The notes beneath the pieces were generated by a model. The model worked only from the letters and a program-made list of their open reading frames with translations. It made no database searches and was not told the DNA's origin. Made by a program: the position numbers and the translations under genes. Shown here in pieces: positions 29,288 through 40,373 of a DNA stretch of 64,000 nucleotides (positions within the stretch are counted from its first letter, which is position 1; each line of letters starts with the position of its first letter). Source of the DNA: Thermocoleostomius sinensis A174 (GTDB lineage: Bacteria; Cyanobacteriota; Cyanobacteriia; Elainellales; Elainellaceae); contig NZ_CP113797.1 in NCBI RefSeq assembly GCF_026802175.1, forward strand, positions 1,031,026 to 1,095,025, given 5' to 3'.

Positions 29288-30160
29288 TTATTGATTCCAA
29301 TGGGACAAATCGCGATCGAGGAACTTGGACAACGCCTGATTTGGTTCCATGAACTTTTCGACTAACATCTGGCGTGTTTCGAAACGCATGGGATGGGGCG
29401 AATACTGCTGCTTTAAGCCTTTAGCGTAGGTCGTTTTTTGCAGGAAGTTATAGGCCTGATCTCGCCAACCTTGAGGCAATCTTGTAGCCGTAGCTGCTAC
29501 TAGAGGAATAGATTTTAGTGGAGCCGTAATTTTACTGCGAATGGTATCGTCGAAATGTTTTTTGCCTTGGTTGGCTGTAATCACTTCTGAGGTGCAGTCA
29601 ACCCGATCGTCAATTGTCAAAAACTGGCAGACTTGCTTAACAACAGCCGCAGGTTGTTGAATCAGATCTTCCATGAATAGAAACAGGAAGGCGTCTCTGG
29701 AAAAATATTTCAAATATTGCTCAATTTGCAGCATATAGTTGCTGGCATCGAGGGCTTCGGTGGTTCGACAAATATAATCCTCGAAGGTTTCTTCAACAGG
29801 TCGATTGCGGTTGATGTGCACATAGTAGGAATAGGCACGATCGACCGGGTTGCGCATCACATAAATCAGCTTCACCTGCGGTAGGGTCTGAGCAATGCGC
29901 GAGGCTGCTTCTGGAAACTTTGGCCATTTGGCATAATCAGTTGAAGCTTCGCCACAAATCTGGTGAGGTTGGGCATCTGCAAATAACGAACTGTAGTAAT
30001 CTAGCCCTCTCGCATATTTTTCATCTAATCCAAAAAAATTGGGTTCTTTATTTCTGCGATCCCTAGGAACAAATACTTGCGGATGTTTACTGAGATATCG
30101 AAATAATGTTGTTGTACCTGATTTGGCTGCACCGATAATAAGAAAATCCGGTAGACGCAT
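29288..30160 (-). CDS. Sulfotransferase family protein
   Basis: Start chosen at ATG 30160, because AAGGAG lies at ideal spacing and MRLPDFLIIGAAKSGTTTLFRYL is the family N-terminus. An upstream start at 30280 adds 40 unconserved residues. The 290-residue product has the PAPS 5'-phosphosulfate loop GAAKSGTTTL (about 10-19) and the 3'-phosphate motif VKLIYVMRNPVDRAYSYY. It would sulfate a glycan, lipid or small molecule. It lies between upp and the Urc4-like gene, 37 bp from the latter, although no role in uracil breakdown is known for sulfotransferases. Confidence 0.88.
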   Translation of the reverse strand: MRLPDFLIIGAAKSGTTTLFRYLSKHPQVFVPRDRRNKEPNFFGLDEKYARGLDYYSSLFADAQPHQICGEASTDYAKWPKFPEAASRIAQTLPQVKLIYVMRNPVDRAYSYYVHINRNRPVEETFEDYICRTTEALDASNYMLQIEQYLKYFSRDAFLFLFMEDLIQQPAAVVKQVCQFLTIDDRVDCTSEVITANQGKKHFDDTIRSKITAPLKSIPLVAATATRLPQGWRDQAYNFLQKTTYAKGLKQQYSPHPMRFETRQMLVEKFMEPNQALSKFLDRDLSHWNQ

Positions 30161-30428
30161 GGCGATCTCCTTGAGTAGGCTTGCGATATCTTTCAATGTA
30201 TAAAAAGGCATGGTGAAGGCTAGCTCAACCGTCACCTCAAAGCTCAAGCTTGGGGTTAATCTGTTTGTTTCCCTGCTCAAACAACCGCAAAATTACGGTT
30301 ATCTTCTTAAATCCGCGATAAAGATTAGAGGATCTACCCTGCAAGATCCTAAGTGTCGATAGTGTTTTTGTATTTTCTTTACAATACACTGTGTTTTTGT
30401 AGTTCCTGCATGAAGTTACGATAGCTAG

Positions 30429-31061
30429 TTACCGAGTCCCATACAGCCGATCGCCCGCATCGCCCAATCCAGGAACAATGTAACCGTGGCTATCTAAGCC
30501 CCTGTCAATAGCAGCCGTATAGATCGGTACATCTGGGTGTTGTTCGTGAAAGTGCTGAATGCCTTCAGGAGCCGCCAACAAGCAGACAAATTTGATCGAA
30601 GTAGGATTGGTTTCTTTGAGCCGATCGACCGCCGCTACGGCTGAATTGCCCGTTGCCAACATGGGATCAACCACGAGCATATCTCGATATTCCACATCGA
30701 TCGGCAGCTTCAAATAATACTCGACCGCCATCAGCGTCGTGGGTTCACGATATAGCCCAATGTGCCCTACTTTCGCTGTGGGAATCAATTCCAGCATACC
30801 GTCTAGCAAACCTTGTCCAGCCCGCAGAATCGAGACAATCACCATTTTTTTATCGGCTGCCAAGATGGGGGCTTCCATTTCAGTTAGTGGTGTTTGAATT
30901 TTCTCGTACTTTAACGGCAAATCGCGAGTAACCTCGTAGGCCAACAGCATCGAGATTTCCTTCAACAGTCTGCGAAAATCTTGAGTGTGGGTGTCTGCCT
31001 GCCGCATCAAGGTTAACTTATGCTGAACCAAGGGATGCTTAATGACCGTAACCTCTGCCAT
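30429..31061 (-). CDS. upp: Uracil phosphoribosyltransferase
   Basis: A 210-residue enzyme making UMP from uracil and PRPP. The PRPP loop is [19 protein letters not shown]. The C-terminal uracil-binding [27 protein letters not shown] is complete. Upp is the salvage enzyme, and in the URC pathway the equivalent step (Urc6) starts uracil breakdown. It is divergent from the Urc1-like gene with a 190-bp promoter region between. Confidence 0.97.
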   Translation of the reverse strand: MAEVTVIKHPLVQHKLTLMRQADTHTQDFRRLLKEISMLLAYEVTRDLPLKYEKIQTPLTEMEAPILAADKKMVIVSILRAGQGLLDGMLELIPTAKVGHIGLYREPTTLMAVEYYLKLPIDVEYRDMLVVDPMLATGNSAVAAVDRLKETNPTSIKFVCLLAAPEGIQHFHEQHPDVPIYTAAIDRGLDSHGYIVPGLGDAGDRLYGTR

Positions 31062-31250
31062 AGGGTCTTGGAAGATAGATTGGTAAATTACGATACCATC
31101 GAAGAACGCTCGGGTGCGCTATGCTCAAGTACCCGATTTGCATCCTCTGGGCATGAGGAACAACAGCCATGCTCAAGGTTGGTTTCAAATTTGCGGTTTC
31201 AAACTTACGAGAGCGTTAGGTACTAAAATACAATACCATCGCTTCATGGG

Positions 31251-32636
31251 GTGCAACTGTCGGGTATGACCAATCACTCAACCAATCATTCGGGCAATCA
31301 CCACTTAGATCATCAGCCTCACCATCACCCGCTGAGCCAGCCGCCGGATCACCTGCAATCGGGCAGCTTTCAGTCCAATACGCTTTCGTCGGGGCAGTCT
31401 CATCCTAAACATATTATCCTGACCTCTCATCAACATCGGGGAGGCGCAACCGTCGTACCGATTCAGTGGGGAGCGATCGATCCATATCAGCGAGGACCGA
31501 TCATTGGCTCGCTGCGCAGCTTGAAGCACCGGAATGTCATTGGGACTCATGCTGGGTCCTATGGGCTGTATCGAGCCTTAGCTGTGGCTAGTGGGGTGCT
31601 AGACCCAACCCATAAGGCTGACTTAACTGACACGGCTCCGATTATTCCGATCGGTCCCCATCCCAGTTGGGGTGATCCCGATAAAATTGTTTCGCTAGAT
31701 CCATTCGGAGCAATGGCGGGTGAAATCTTTACCGACTATTCTCAAGAAGATTATGACATTCTGCCGACAATCGCCATTACCAAAGCGCATATCAACATCC
31801 CAGAAATTAAAGATGAAATCGAGCAAGGGCGATTGCAGGTCGATGGCGAGATTCTCAAAGCTGATGCTAGTTTGGTTGTTACCAAGGCGGCGATCGATCC
31901 CGTTTGGTATCTACCAGGTATTGCCAAGCGTCTCCACATTGACGAATGGACACTGCGCCGCACTCTGTTTCAACAAACCGGCGGCATGTTCCCCGATTTA
32001 GTCACCCGTCCCGATTTGCATGTGTTCTTACCTCCGATCGGTGGCACAACCGTTTATATCATTGGTGACGTACAAGCAATCGCCGATCCTAATCGACCAT
32101 TGGCAGTGCGGGTGCACGACGAATGTAATGGCTCGGATGTATTTGGTTCCGACATTTGTACTTGTCGCCCCTATTTAGTGCACGGCATTGAAGTGTGTAT
32201 TCAAACAGCCCAAGCCGGGGGAGCCGGAATCATTATCTATTGCCGTAAGGAAGGCCGGGCCTTGGGTGAAGTCACCAAGTTTTTGGTCTATAACGCCCGC
32301 AAGCGCCAAGAAGGAGGCGATCGGGCCGATGCGTACTTCCTGCGGACTGAATGTGTAGCTGGCGTGCAAGACATGCGCTTTCAAGAACTGATGCCGGATG
32401 TGTTGCACTGGTTGGGCGTCACCAAAATCGATCGGCTGGTTTCCATGAGCAACTTGAAGTACAATGCCATCACGAATGCCGGGATTGAGGTGGTGCAGCG
32501 AGTTCCCATTCCCAAGGAGTTGATTCCTGCCGATGCCTCGGTCGAAATTGAAGCGAAAAAAGCCTCTGGCTATTATTCGGAAGACGACATTTTGGCTGCC
32601 GAAGCGTTGGCACAAGTTAAGGGAAGACGGTATTAA
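31251..32636 (+). CDS. Urc1-like GTP cyclohydrolase II homologue
   Basis: A 461-residue protein. The RibA-like C-terminal half keeps the three zinc cysteines C292, C303, C305 at the same spacing as in RibA (11 and 2) within HDECNGSDVFGSDICTC, and GIIIYCRKEGRALGE. The catalytic DxRxYGxG region of true riboflavin enzymes is replaced by VQDMRFQELMPDVLHWLG, and a 200-residue domain unlike RibB precedes it, both typical of Urc1. It likely acts on a uracil-derived nucleotide rather than GTP (inference). The start is GTG 31251 or ATG 31266. The first about 35 residues are His/Asn-rich. Confidence 0.85.
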   Translation: MQLSGMTNHSTNHSGNHHLDHQPHHHPLSQPPDHLQSGSFQSNTLSSGQSHPKHIILTSHQHRGGATVVPIQWGAIDPYQRGPIIGSLRSLKHRNVIGTHAGSYGLYRALAVASGVLDPTHKADLTDTAPIIPIGPHPSWGDPDKIVSLDPFGAMAGEIFTDYSQEDYDILPTIAITKAHINIPEIKDEIEQGRLQVDGEILKADASLVVTKAAIDPVWYLPGIAKRLHIDEWTLRRTLFQQTGGMFPDLVTRPDLHVFLPPIGGTTVYIIGDVQAIADPNRPLAVRVHDECNGSDVFGSDICTCRPYLVHGIEVCIQTAQAGGAGIIIYCRKEGRALGEVTKFLVYNARKRQEGGDRADAYFLRTECVAGVQDMRFQELMPDVLHWLGVTKIDRLVSMSNLKYNAITNAGIEVVQRVPIPKELIPADASVEIEAKKASGYYSEDDILAAEALAQVKGRRY

Positions 32637-32728
32637 AAGCTAGAGGCTGAAGGATAAACCTCAGAAGCTGAGTTTGATAGCTTGATACTTGAGCCTTGAT
32701 ACGTCAAGCATTAACCCTCCTGCCAACC

Positions 32729-33760
32729 CTAACCCCCAATTTCCACCTTTCGTACTTGCTCCAAGGCTTCCTGTACGATGTCCGCACCAGCCCCAAGCTG
32801 ACAGGATTTTTCGGTTAAGATGCGTTTCCAGATGCGGCTGCCCGGTTGTCCGGTAAACAGTTGCAACATATGGCGAGTGATTTTGTTCAGCTTCAGGCCT
32901 TTACCAGTCCAATGATCGATATACGGCAGCATTGCCTGTACTACCTCATGGCGAGTGGGAATGGTTGTTTCTTCGCTGTAAATTAGGCGATCGACTGGGG
33001 CAAACAGATAGGGATTGTCGCAAGCGGCACGTCCGATCATGACCGCATCCACAACATTTAATTGCTGCTGGGCTTGTTCCAGGGTGGTAAATCCACCATT
33101 AATTTCAATCCATAGATGAGGAAATTCCTGCTTCAGTCGATGGACATCGCCATAGCGCAAGGGGGGAATGTTGCGGTTCTCTTTGGGGCTTAATCCTTGT
33201 AACCACGCTTTGCGAGCATGAACCGTGAATCGCCGACAGCCTGCTTCAGACACAATTCGCACAAACTCTACCATATCTTCATAGCGATCGCGATCGTCAA
33301 TACCAATGCGATGTTTCACCGTGACAGGGAGATGAGTTGCCTCCATCATGGCCGCTACACATTGAGCAACCAGGGCAGGCTGAGCCATCAAACAAGCTCC
33401 AAAATTGCCATCCTGTACACGACTACTAGGACAACCCACGTTCAGGTTAATCTCGTCATAGCCCATTGCCTCTGCCACTCGTGCACATTCAGCCAAGTCA
33501 GTTGGATGATCGCCGCCCACTTGCAAAGACAACGGCTTTTCGTCAGGCGAGAACCCTAATAACCGATCGCGATCGCCATACAGAATCGCTGCACTTGTCA
33601 CCATCTCGGTGTATAGCAACGTGCGACGAGTAATCTGCCGCATGAAGTAGCGAAAGTGGCGATCGGTGCGATCCATCATTGGGGCAACACTCAGAGGATG
33701 TTCCCGAGAGGACGGTGGCACAGATAGCGAATTCAACGGAGCAGCTTTCAAACGACTCAT
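32729..33760 (-). CDS. dusA: tRNA-dihydrouridine(20/20a) synthase
   Basis: A 343-residue flavoenzyme reducing uridine in the tRNA D-loop. LSVAPMMDRTDRHFRYFMRQI is the DusA opening, and the catalytic Cys is in INLNVGCPSSRVQDGNFGACLM. TVKHRIGIDDRDRYEDM and FTVHARKAWLQGLSPKENR complete the FMN-binding set. It converges with the Urc1-like gene. Two tRNA genes on the same strand lie upstream. Confidence 0.95.
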   Translation of the reverse strand: MSRLKAAPLNSLSVPPSSREHPLSVAPMMDRTDRHFRYFMRQITRRTLLYTEMVTSAAILYGDRDRLLGFSPDEKPLSLQVGGDHPTDLAECARVAEAMGYDEINLNVGCPSSRVQDGNFGACLMAQPALVAQCVAAMMEATHLPVTVKHRIGIDDRDRYEDMVEFVRIVSEAGCRRFTVHARKAWLQGLSPKENRNIPPLRYGDVHRLKQEFPHLWIEINGGFTTLEQAQQQLNVVDAVMIGRAACDNPYLFAPVDRLIYSEETTIPTRHEVVQAMLPYIDHWTGKGLKLNKITRHMLQLFTGQPGSRIWKRILTEKSCQLGAGADIVQEALEQVRKVEIGG

Positions 33761-34002
33761 GAAACAGGTTGACGCCTAACTTGGAATAGACTTTAGAACA
33801 GACTGAGGATCTGATTCGATCAGGGTGTTACAGCCGTTCAGACATTCCAGTGTAGCAAGTTGCAGTTCTCTCCTTGACAACAGTGCGCGATGCAAATCTT
33901 GTGAGCATGATGACAAGGCTGTCAAAGTTAATAGTCAGCAAAAGGCAAAAGTTAAATCCCTAAAACCATTGGCTTCTGTAGGTTTCAGGGATTCAAGGAG
34001 TA

Positions 34003-34074
34003 AGCCCGTGGCGAGGATTGAACTCGCGACCTCACCCTTACCAAGGGTGTGCTCTACCACTGAGCCACACGGGC
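34003..34074 (-). tRNA. tRNA-Thr (anticodon GGU)
   Basis: A 72-nt cloverleaf on the minus strand. The acceptor stem GCCCGTG pairs with CACGGGC, the D arm has AGTGGTAGA, the anticodon loop TTGGTAA lies between ACCCT and AGGGT, and the T arm is GCGAG TTCAATC CTCGC. CCA is not encoded. Confidence 0.95.
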
Positions 34075-34138
34075 AAATTCAAATCTGTAGGAAGATAAAA
34101 GCCAAAAGCAATGTACCGTTACCTTCACTTTGCGTGGA

Positions 34139-34220
34139 TGGGCCGGGCTGGATTCGAACCAGCGTAGGCGTAGCCAGCGGATTTACAGTCCGCCCCCATT
34201 AACCACTCGGGCACCGACCC
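34139..34220 (-). tRNA. tRNA-Tyr (anticodon GUA)
   Basis: An 82-nt class II tRNA on the minus strand. The acceptor is GGGTCGG/CCGGCCC, the anticodon loop CTGTAAA lies between GCGGA and TCCGC, the variable arm is long, and the T arm is CTGG TTCGAAT CCAG. CCA is not encoded. It lies 64 bp upstream of tRNA-Thr, so the two may be co-transcribed. Confidence 0.95.
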
Positions 34221-34277
34221 GCCCTGTCCACGGATATTGATATTAGCACATCTATGGGGACAACTAGCAAATTTAAT

Positions 34278-36240
<1,963 letters not shown>

Positions 36241-37447
36241 ATGAAAGCAGTCCTGATTGGTAAGGCAAGCTTTAAAGATCCAGATATAATTCCCGCTTCT
36301 CAACTCTATCCGTTCTTCAGTCACCGAGCGGTTTTACGTCGCGAACTTGGACTAGAGGTTCAACACATTCATGCCCATACGTTTGCTGAAATTGAGCAGG
36401 TGACTGACGGGCTGTCCGCAGATGTTTTTTTCATTCGTCCGGCTTGGCAAGAAAGCCCTAGCGAAGCAGAACGGGTGATGGCTAAACTACGTCGTCACAA
36501 CCCCACGGCTAAAATTATCTTCATTGATCCGTTTGATCAAACTAGCAGTCGGTTCTTCAATGTGCTGCCCTATGTCGATCGACTGTTGAAGTATCAGCGC
36601 TTAAAAGACGTTAGTACTTACACAAAAGCACTGGTGGGGGGCACCTTTCTCACCGATCGGCTGACGCAGGAACTTGGCTATGATCTCAACCATTGGCATG
36701 TCGGCTCCGACGTGCCCAGTGGCTATGAATCTCGAATTGATACAGGTTGGTATCTATCACTGATTCCTCGCTTTAAGCGCGAGTTGTTTCATCGTCCCTT
36801 GCCGTGGGAGCGAAGATCGCGCCAAAAAGATATCGACATCTTTTGCCATGTCTCTTACGGGCCTAGAAATAATTTGGAGTGGTATGGTCAACACCGCATG
36901 GCAGCAATCGAATTACTTAAACCGCTAGCGTCAACCTATCGGCTAGCAGTCAGTGGCGAATATACAGGTGAACGCGCAGTTTCTACTCGGCAATATTTTA
37001 ATGAGATCAAACGCAGCCGCATTGCCTTTAGTCCATTTGGTTGGGGAGAAATTACCCTACGAGATTATGAAGCGGTTTGCTATGATTGCCTTTAGTCCAT
37101 TTGGTTGGGGAGAAATTACCCTACGAGATTATGAAGCGGTTTGCTATGGCTGTCTATTGGTCAAACCTTCTGTAGACCATATTGATGTAGAACCTAATAT
37201 CTTCATTCCTGGAGAAACCTATGTGCCCGTGCGCTGGGATTATGCCGATCTAGTCGAGAAGTGCCGCTATTATCTAGACCATCCTGATGAAGCCAATCGC
37301 ATCATTCATAATGCCCGTACCGCATACAAAGCGTACTTTCAGCAAAATCAGTTTGTGCGCAAAATTGAGTCCTTGGTTCAGCCTACCTCTGACGCGGTGG
37401 CGATCGCTTCTCTGCCACTTCAGCAGGCAATCGCTACCCTACCCTAG
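36241..37447 (+). pseudogene. Glycosyltransferase broken by a 64-bp tandem duplication
   Basis: The first frame (36241-37095) ends prematurely in EAVCYDCL. The second (to 37447) carries the rest. An exact 64-bp direct repeat (37021-37084 and 37085-37148) adds one base modulo 3 and causes the shift. Removing one copy gives a continuous protein of about 380 residues, reading EAVCYGCLLVKPSVDH across the join. The C-terminal AFSPFGWGEITLRDYEAVCYGCL, then YVPVRWDYADLVEKC and the tail resemble group-1 (CgeB-like) glycosyltransferases. The start ATG follows a GGGGAGG ribosome site. The protein would act in surface glycan synthesis like its neighbours. Confidence 0.85.
37021..37148 (+). repeat. Exact 64-bp tandem direct duplication
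   Basis: Copies at 37021-37084 and 37085-37148 are identical by eye, beginning ATTGCCTTTAGTCC and ending GGTTTGCTATG. The period is not a multiple of three, so the host gene is frameshifted. Confidence 0.9.
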
Positions 37448-38115
37448 TCACCGAATTTCCCTGTAGTCAAATCAGCCGTTCTCTATACATCTATCGCTTC
37501 AACGCATCTCATGCAAGTGCTTTTTCGTAAGTCTAAACAACAGTGTTCATTTTGAGTTGATCATGAAAAAACAGATGTTGCTGATTTTACTGGAGACGCT
37601 CTCTCACTTCATCAGATCTTAATCAAATCATTCCGCTTCTTTACCGGATAGATCACCTAGAGTATTGATCGCAAATTACTGTTCAAGGTAGAACATTATT
37701 AACGGGTGCAAACTCAGTAGATTTAACGACAAGACAATGTTGCTTTTACCTTCTACAACCATTGACGATTGGGCTGAACATCGTACGAATTTATCTTAAA
37801 CAAAGTCTCAAGAATAGCAGCATCACAGACATAGGGTTTGTTCAACAGGGGTGTGCGATCGCAAAGATAAAGTTGCTCTAGCCAGGAGTTGAATTTACAA
37901 AATTTCAAGCCAGAGCAACCGAGTTTTTACCGTAGCGATTGTGTTGAACGTTACTTAGTTAGAGACATAACACGAACAATACTTAGATTAATGCCAGGGA
38001 CTCGTTGCATCTTTCAGCCAAGTCAACCGTTTGTGGAAAGTAGTTGTGCAAAAAGCAATGAATTTAGCTGCCTGATTAGACACTTTCCCTTATATTGAGG
38101 GTTATAGGAGGAGCT
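37448..38115. other. Intergenic region between two glycosyltransferase genes
   Basis: About 670 bp. A 69-residue frame at 37889-38098 has no recognised features and overlaps the next gene's leader, so it is not called. No repeats or RNA genes are visible; an AGGAGG ribosome site at 38106-38111 belongs to the downstream gene. Confidence 0.5.
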
Positions 38116-39243
38116 TTGAAATATCACGTTGTTTTAAGCAAACCGGTTGACTTAGCAAGCTTCAATCAAAGGGCTGAAGCTGACCATTGCCCTCGCCATA
38201 TTATGTGGAATTTGAGCCAGCAGTTGAATGCTACCGTGCATAAGCCAGAGCACCATCCCATTACAGCGATCGATCGAATTTGTGCTCGAATTGCCGGACA
38301 GCCGGAGCATTGGGCTTTAGGACGAGCGTTGGTTTCTCAACTCGACGAAAACGATTTTGTTTACTGCCAGGGTGAAGATGTTGGGCTACCGTTAGCAATT
38401 CTCTGCAAGCTAAGGGGGAAACGACCCAAGCTAGCTATGGCCGTGATGGCTCCCGATCGTCCGCGTGTCCGAGGCGCTCTGCAACTATTTGGGCTAGCTA
38501 ATCAAATTGATTTATTCTTAACCAATACCAAAGTTAAGTCAGATTCTCTCTGTCGCTATTTGGGGCTGACTAGCGATCGGGTATTTATTTTCAGTGAGCA
38601 AACCGACGTGAAGTTCTTCACCCCCGGCGAGCCTTCCCCTCAGAAAACTCGTCCGATTGTAGCTAGTGCTGGTCTGGAGCAGCGCGATTATCACACCTTG
38701 GCGGAAGCAACCCACAATCTTGATCTGGATGTCAGAATTTGCGCTGTTTCGCCCAATGCCACCGCGAAGCAATCACGCTTCCCGAACCCAATGCCTAGTA
38801 ACATGACGGCTCAGCATTACGATTGGACTGATCTACGACAGCTTTATCGCGACGCCAATGTCGTTGCCATCAGTCTTTTGCAAAATCAGTATTCGGCTGG
38901 CTTAACAGTGCTGATGGAAGCGATGGCCTGCCGTCGTCCTGTTGTTATGACGCGCACAACGGGTTTAGCTGAACAACTAATCGATCGGGGCGTTGTCCTG
39001 GGGGTTGAGCCAGGCGATGCGGTTGGAATGCGGCAAGCTATTATGCAGTTGCTGAATCACCCTGAACAAGCAGAAGCCCTAGCCCAGCAGGGATATGATC
39101 TGATTCAACAGGAACATACTAGCGAGTTGCACATAGAACGAATCATTACTGCCTTTAAACTGGTGGCAGAATGGGAACCAGTGATTGCCCCTCAATGGTC
39201 GTTCCCCTTCCATCTACGCCGAGCTTCAAGCGAACTAACCTAA
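38116..39243 (+). CDS. Glycosyltransferase family 4-like protein
   Basis: I use TTG at 38116, because AGGAGG lies just upstream (38106-38111) and gives MKYHVVLSKPVDLASFNQR. The longer frame from 38095 would place the ribosome site inside the gene. The 375-residue product has the GT-B C-terminal motifs RPIVASAGLEQRDYHTLAEA, DANVVAISLLQNQYSAGLTVLMEAMACRRPVVMT and a terminal helix. The GT4 E-x7-E pattern is replaced (SAGLTVLMEA keeps only the second Glu), so the donor site is divergent. A stable hairpin follows the stop. Confidence 0.8.
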   Translation: MKYHVVLSKPVDLASFNQRAEADHCPRHIMWNLSQQLNATVHKPEHHPITAIDRICARIAGQPEHWALGRALVSQLDENDFVYCQGEDVGLPLAILCKLRGKRPKLAMAVMAPDRPRVRGALQLFGLANQIDLFLTNTKVKSDSLCRYLGLTSDRVFIFSEQTDVKFFTPGEPSPQKTRPIVASAGLEQRDYHTLAEATHNLDLDVRICAVSPNATAKQSRFPNPMPSNMTAQHYDWTDLRQLYRDANVVAISLLQNQYSAGLTVLMEAMACRRPVVMTRTTGLAEQLIDRGVVLGVEPGDAVGMRQAIMQLLNHPEQAEALAQQGYDLIQQEHTSELHIERIITAFKLVAEWEPVIAPQWSFPFHLRRASSELT

Positions 39244-39260
39244 GGAAGAGCAAGCCGACC

Positions 39261-39294
39261 TCTCACCCAGACGATTGGTTCAATCTGGGTGAGA
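39261..39294. terminator. Perfect 11-bp hairpin after the glycosyltransferase gene
   Basis: TCTCACCCAGA and TCTGGGTGAGA pair completely around a 12-base loop, 18 bp after the stop codon. No T-run follows, so it is either a mRNA-stabilising hairpin or an unconventional terminator. Confidence 0.5.
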
Positions 39295-39482
39295 TCACAG
39301 CAAGCATGGGGTCTCAACGGTGAAGTCGTGTGTTCCCATAGATTTGGCTCTACAGCCCTCCCGGCTGATTCCCGTATCCTCTCTTTGACTCGTTGACCTT
39401 TACCTCTACCCCTTCAAGAGGCAGGGGATAAAGGATACCGTAAGGGCAGTATTCAGTCTGTCGGAAGTGAAGGGGATGAGGA

Positions 39483-40280
39483 ATGAAGGATGAGTCTGTA
39501 GAACAAGTGATTCTGCCAGCAATGACCCAAGTGTGGCAGCAGACGTTAGGTTGGCAACCCGATGTCAGGCAATACGCGCAATTTCAGCAGTTTTATGAGT
39601 TGATTTTAGAGAGAAACCAACAGCTAAACCTAACGCGAATTACAGAACCTCAAGAGTTTTGGGAGAAGCACCTGTGGGATTCATTGAGCGGGGTGAAGCC
39701 GTGGTTGTTGCCAGGGTCGGGAGTTGCTAGTTGGGAAAAAGCCCATGAGCCGAGCGCGGCCACCACCTCTGCCGCTTGGCACGTGCTTGATATCGGCACA
39801 GGAGCAGGCCTTCCAGGTGTGCCCGTGGCTATTGGCTTTCCTTCATGGACGGTGACCTTGCTAGATTCAACGCGAAAAAAGCTGGTGTTTCTGGATGAGG
39901 CCTTGTCAGTGCTAGGGCTAGCTAATGCGAAAACAATCGTCGATCGGGCGGAGCAGATAGGGCATAATCCCCAGTATCGAGCAGCTTACGATCTGGTGTT
40001 GATTCGGGCCGTCGCTGCCGCAACAGTTTGTGTCGAATATGCCCTACCCTTGCTGAAGGTTGGTGGAATAGCGGTGTTGTATCGTGGGCAATGGACGGAA
40101 GCCGAAGCGATCGGGTTATCCTCGGCTTTAAAAAAGCTAGGGGGTACCCTAGAACAGGTGGAGGCACTCTCCACGCCTCTGTCGCACAGCCTACGTCATT
40201 GCCTTTATGTGAAAAAGCAAACGCAAACGCCTTCTACCTTTCCACGGGCGATCGGTGTTCCGGCTCAGAAGCCTCTGTAA
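39483..40280 (+). CDS. rsmG: 16S rRNA (guanine527-N7)-methyltransferase
   Basis: A 265-residue SAM-dependent enzyme (GidB). WEKHLWDSL, then the SAM-binding VLDIGTGAGLPGVPVAI, TLLDSTRKKLVFLDEAL and YDLVLIRAVA are the diagnostic segments. A short insertion (residues about 80-95, ASWEKAHEPSAATTSA) separates the N-terminal helices from the core. It modifies the decoding centre of 16S rRNA. ATG 39483 is the start. Confidence 0.95.
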   Translation: MKDESVEQVILPAMTQVWQQTLGWQPDVRQYAQFQQFYELILERNQQLNLTRITEPQEFWEKHLWDSLSGVKPWLLPGSGVASWEKAHEPSAATTSAAWHVLDIGTGAGLPGVPVAIGFPSWTVTLLDSTRKKLVFLDEALSVLGLANAKTIVDRAEQIGHNPQYRAAYDLVLIRAVAAATVCVEYALPLLKVGGIAVLYRGQWTEAEAIGLSSALKKLGGTLEQVEALSTPLSHSLRHCLYVKKQTQTPSTFPRAIGVPAQKPL

Positions 40281-40373
40281 AGGTTGATTGTAGAGTGTCA
40301 GTTTTGGTAGCGGACTGTCTTAAGATGCAGGTTGGCATTGTGTTTTTGTACTGACAGTTCTCCAACCGCGCCT

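Noticed and set aside
32175-32615. Minus-strand 146-codon frame inside the Urc1-like gene
   Set aside because: It overlaps a conserved zinc-site region and has no domain of its own.
37889-38098. 69-codon frame before the second glycosyltransferase
   Set aside because: It runs into the ribosome site and start of the next gene and has no recognisable features.
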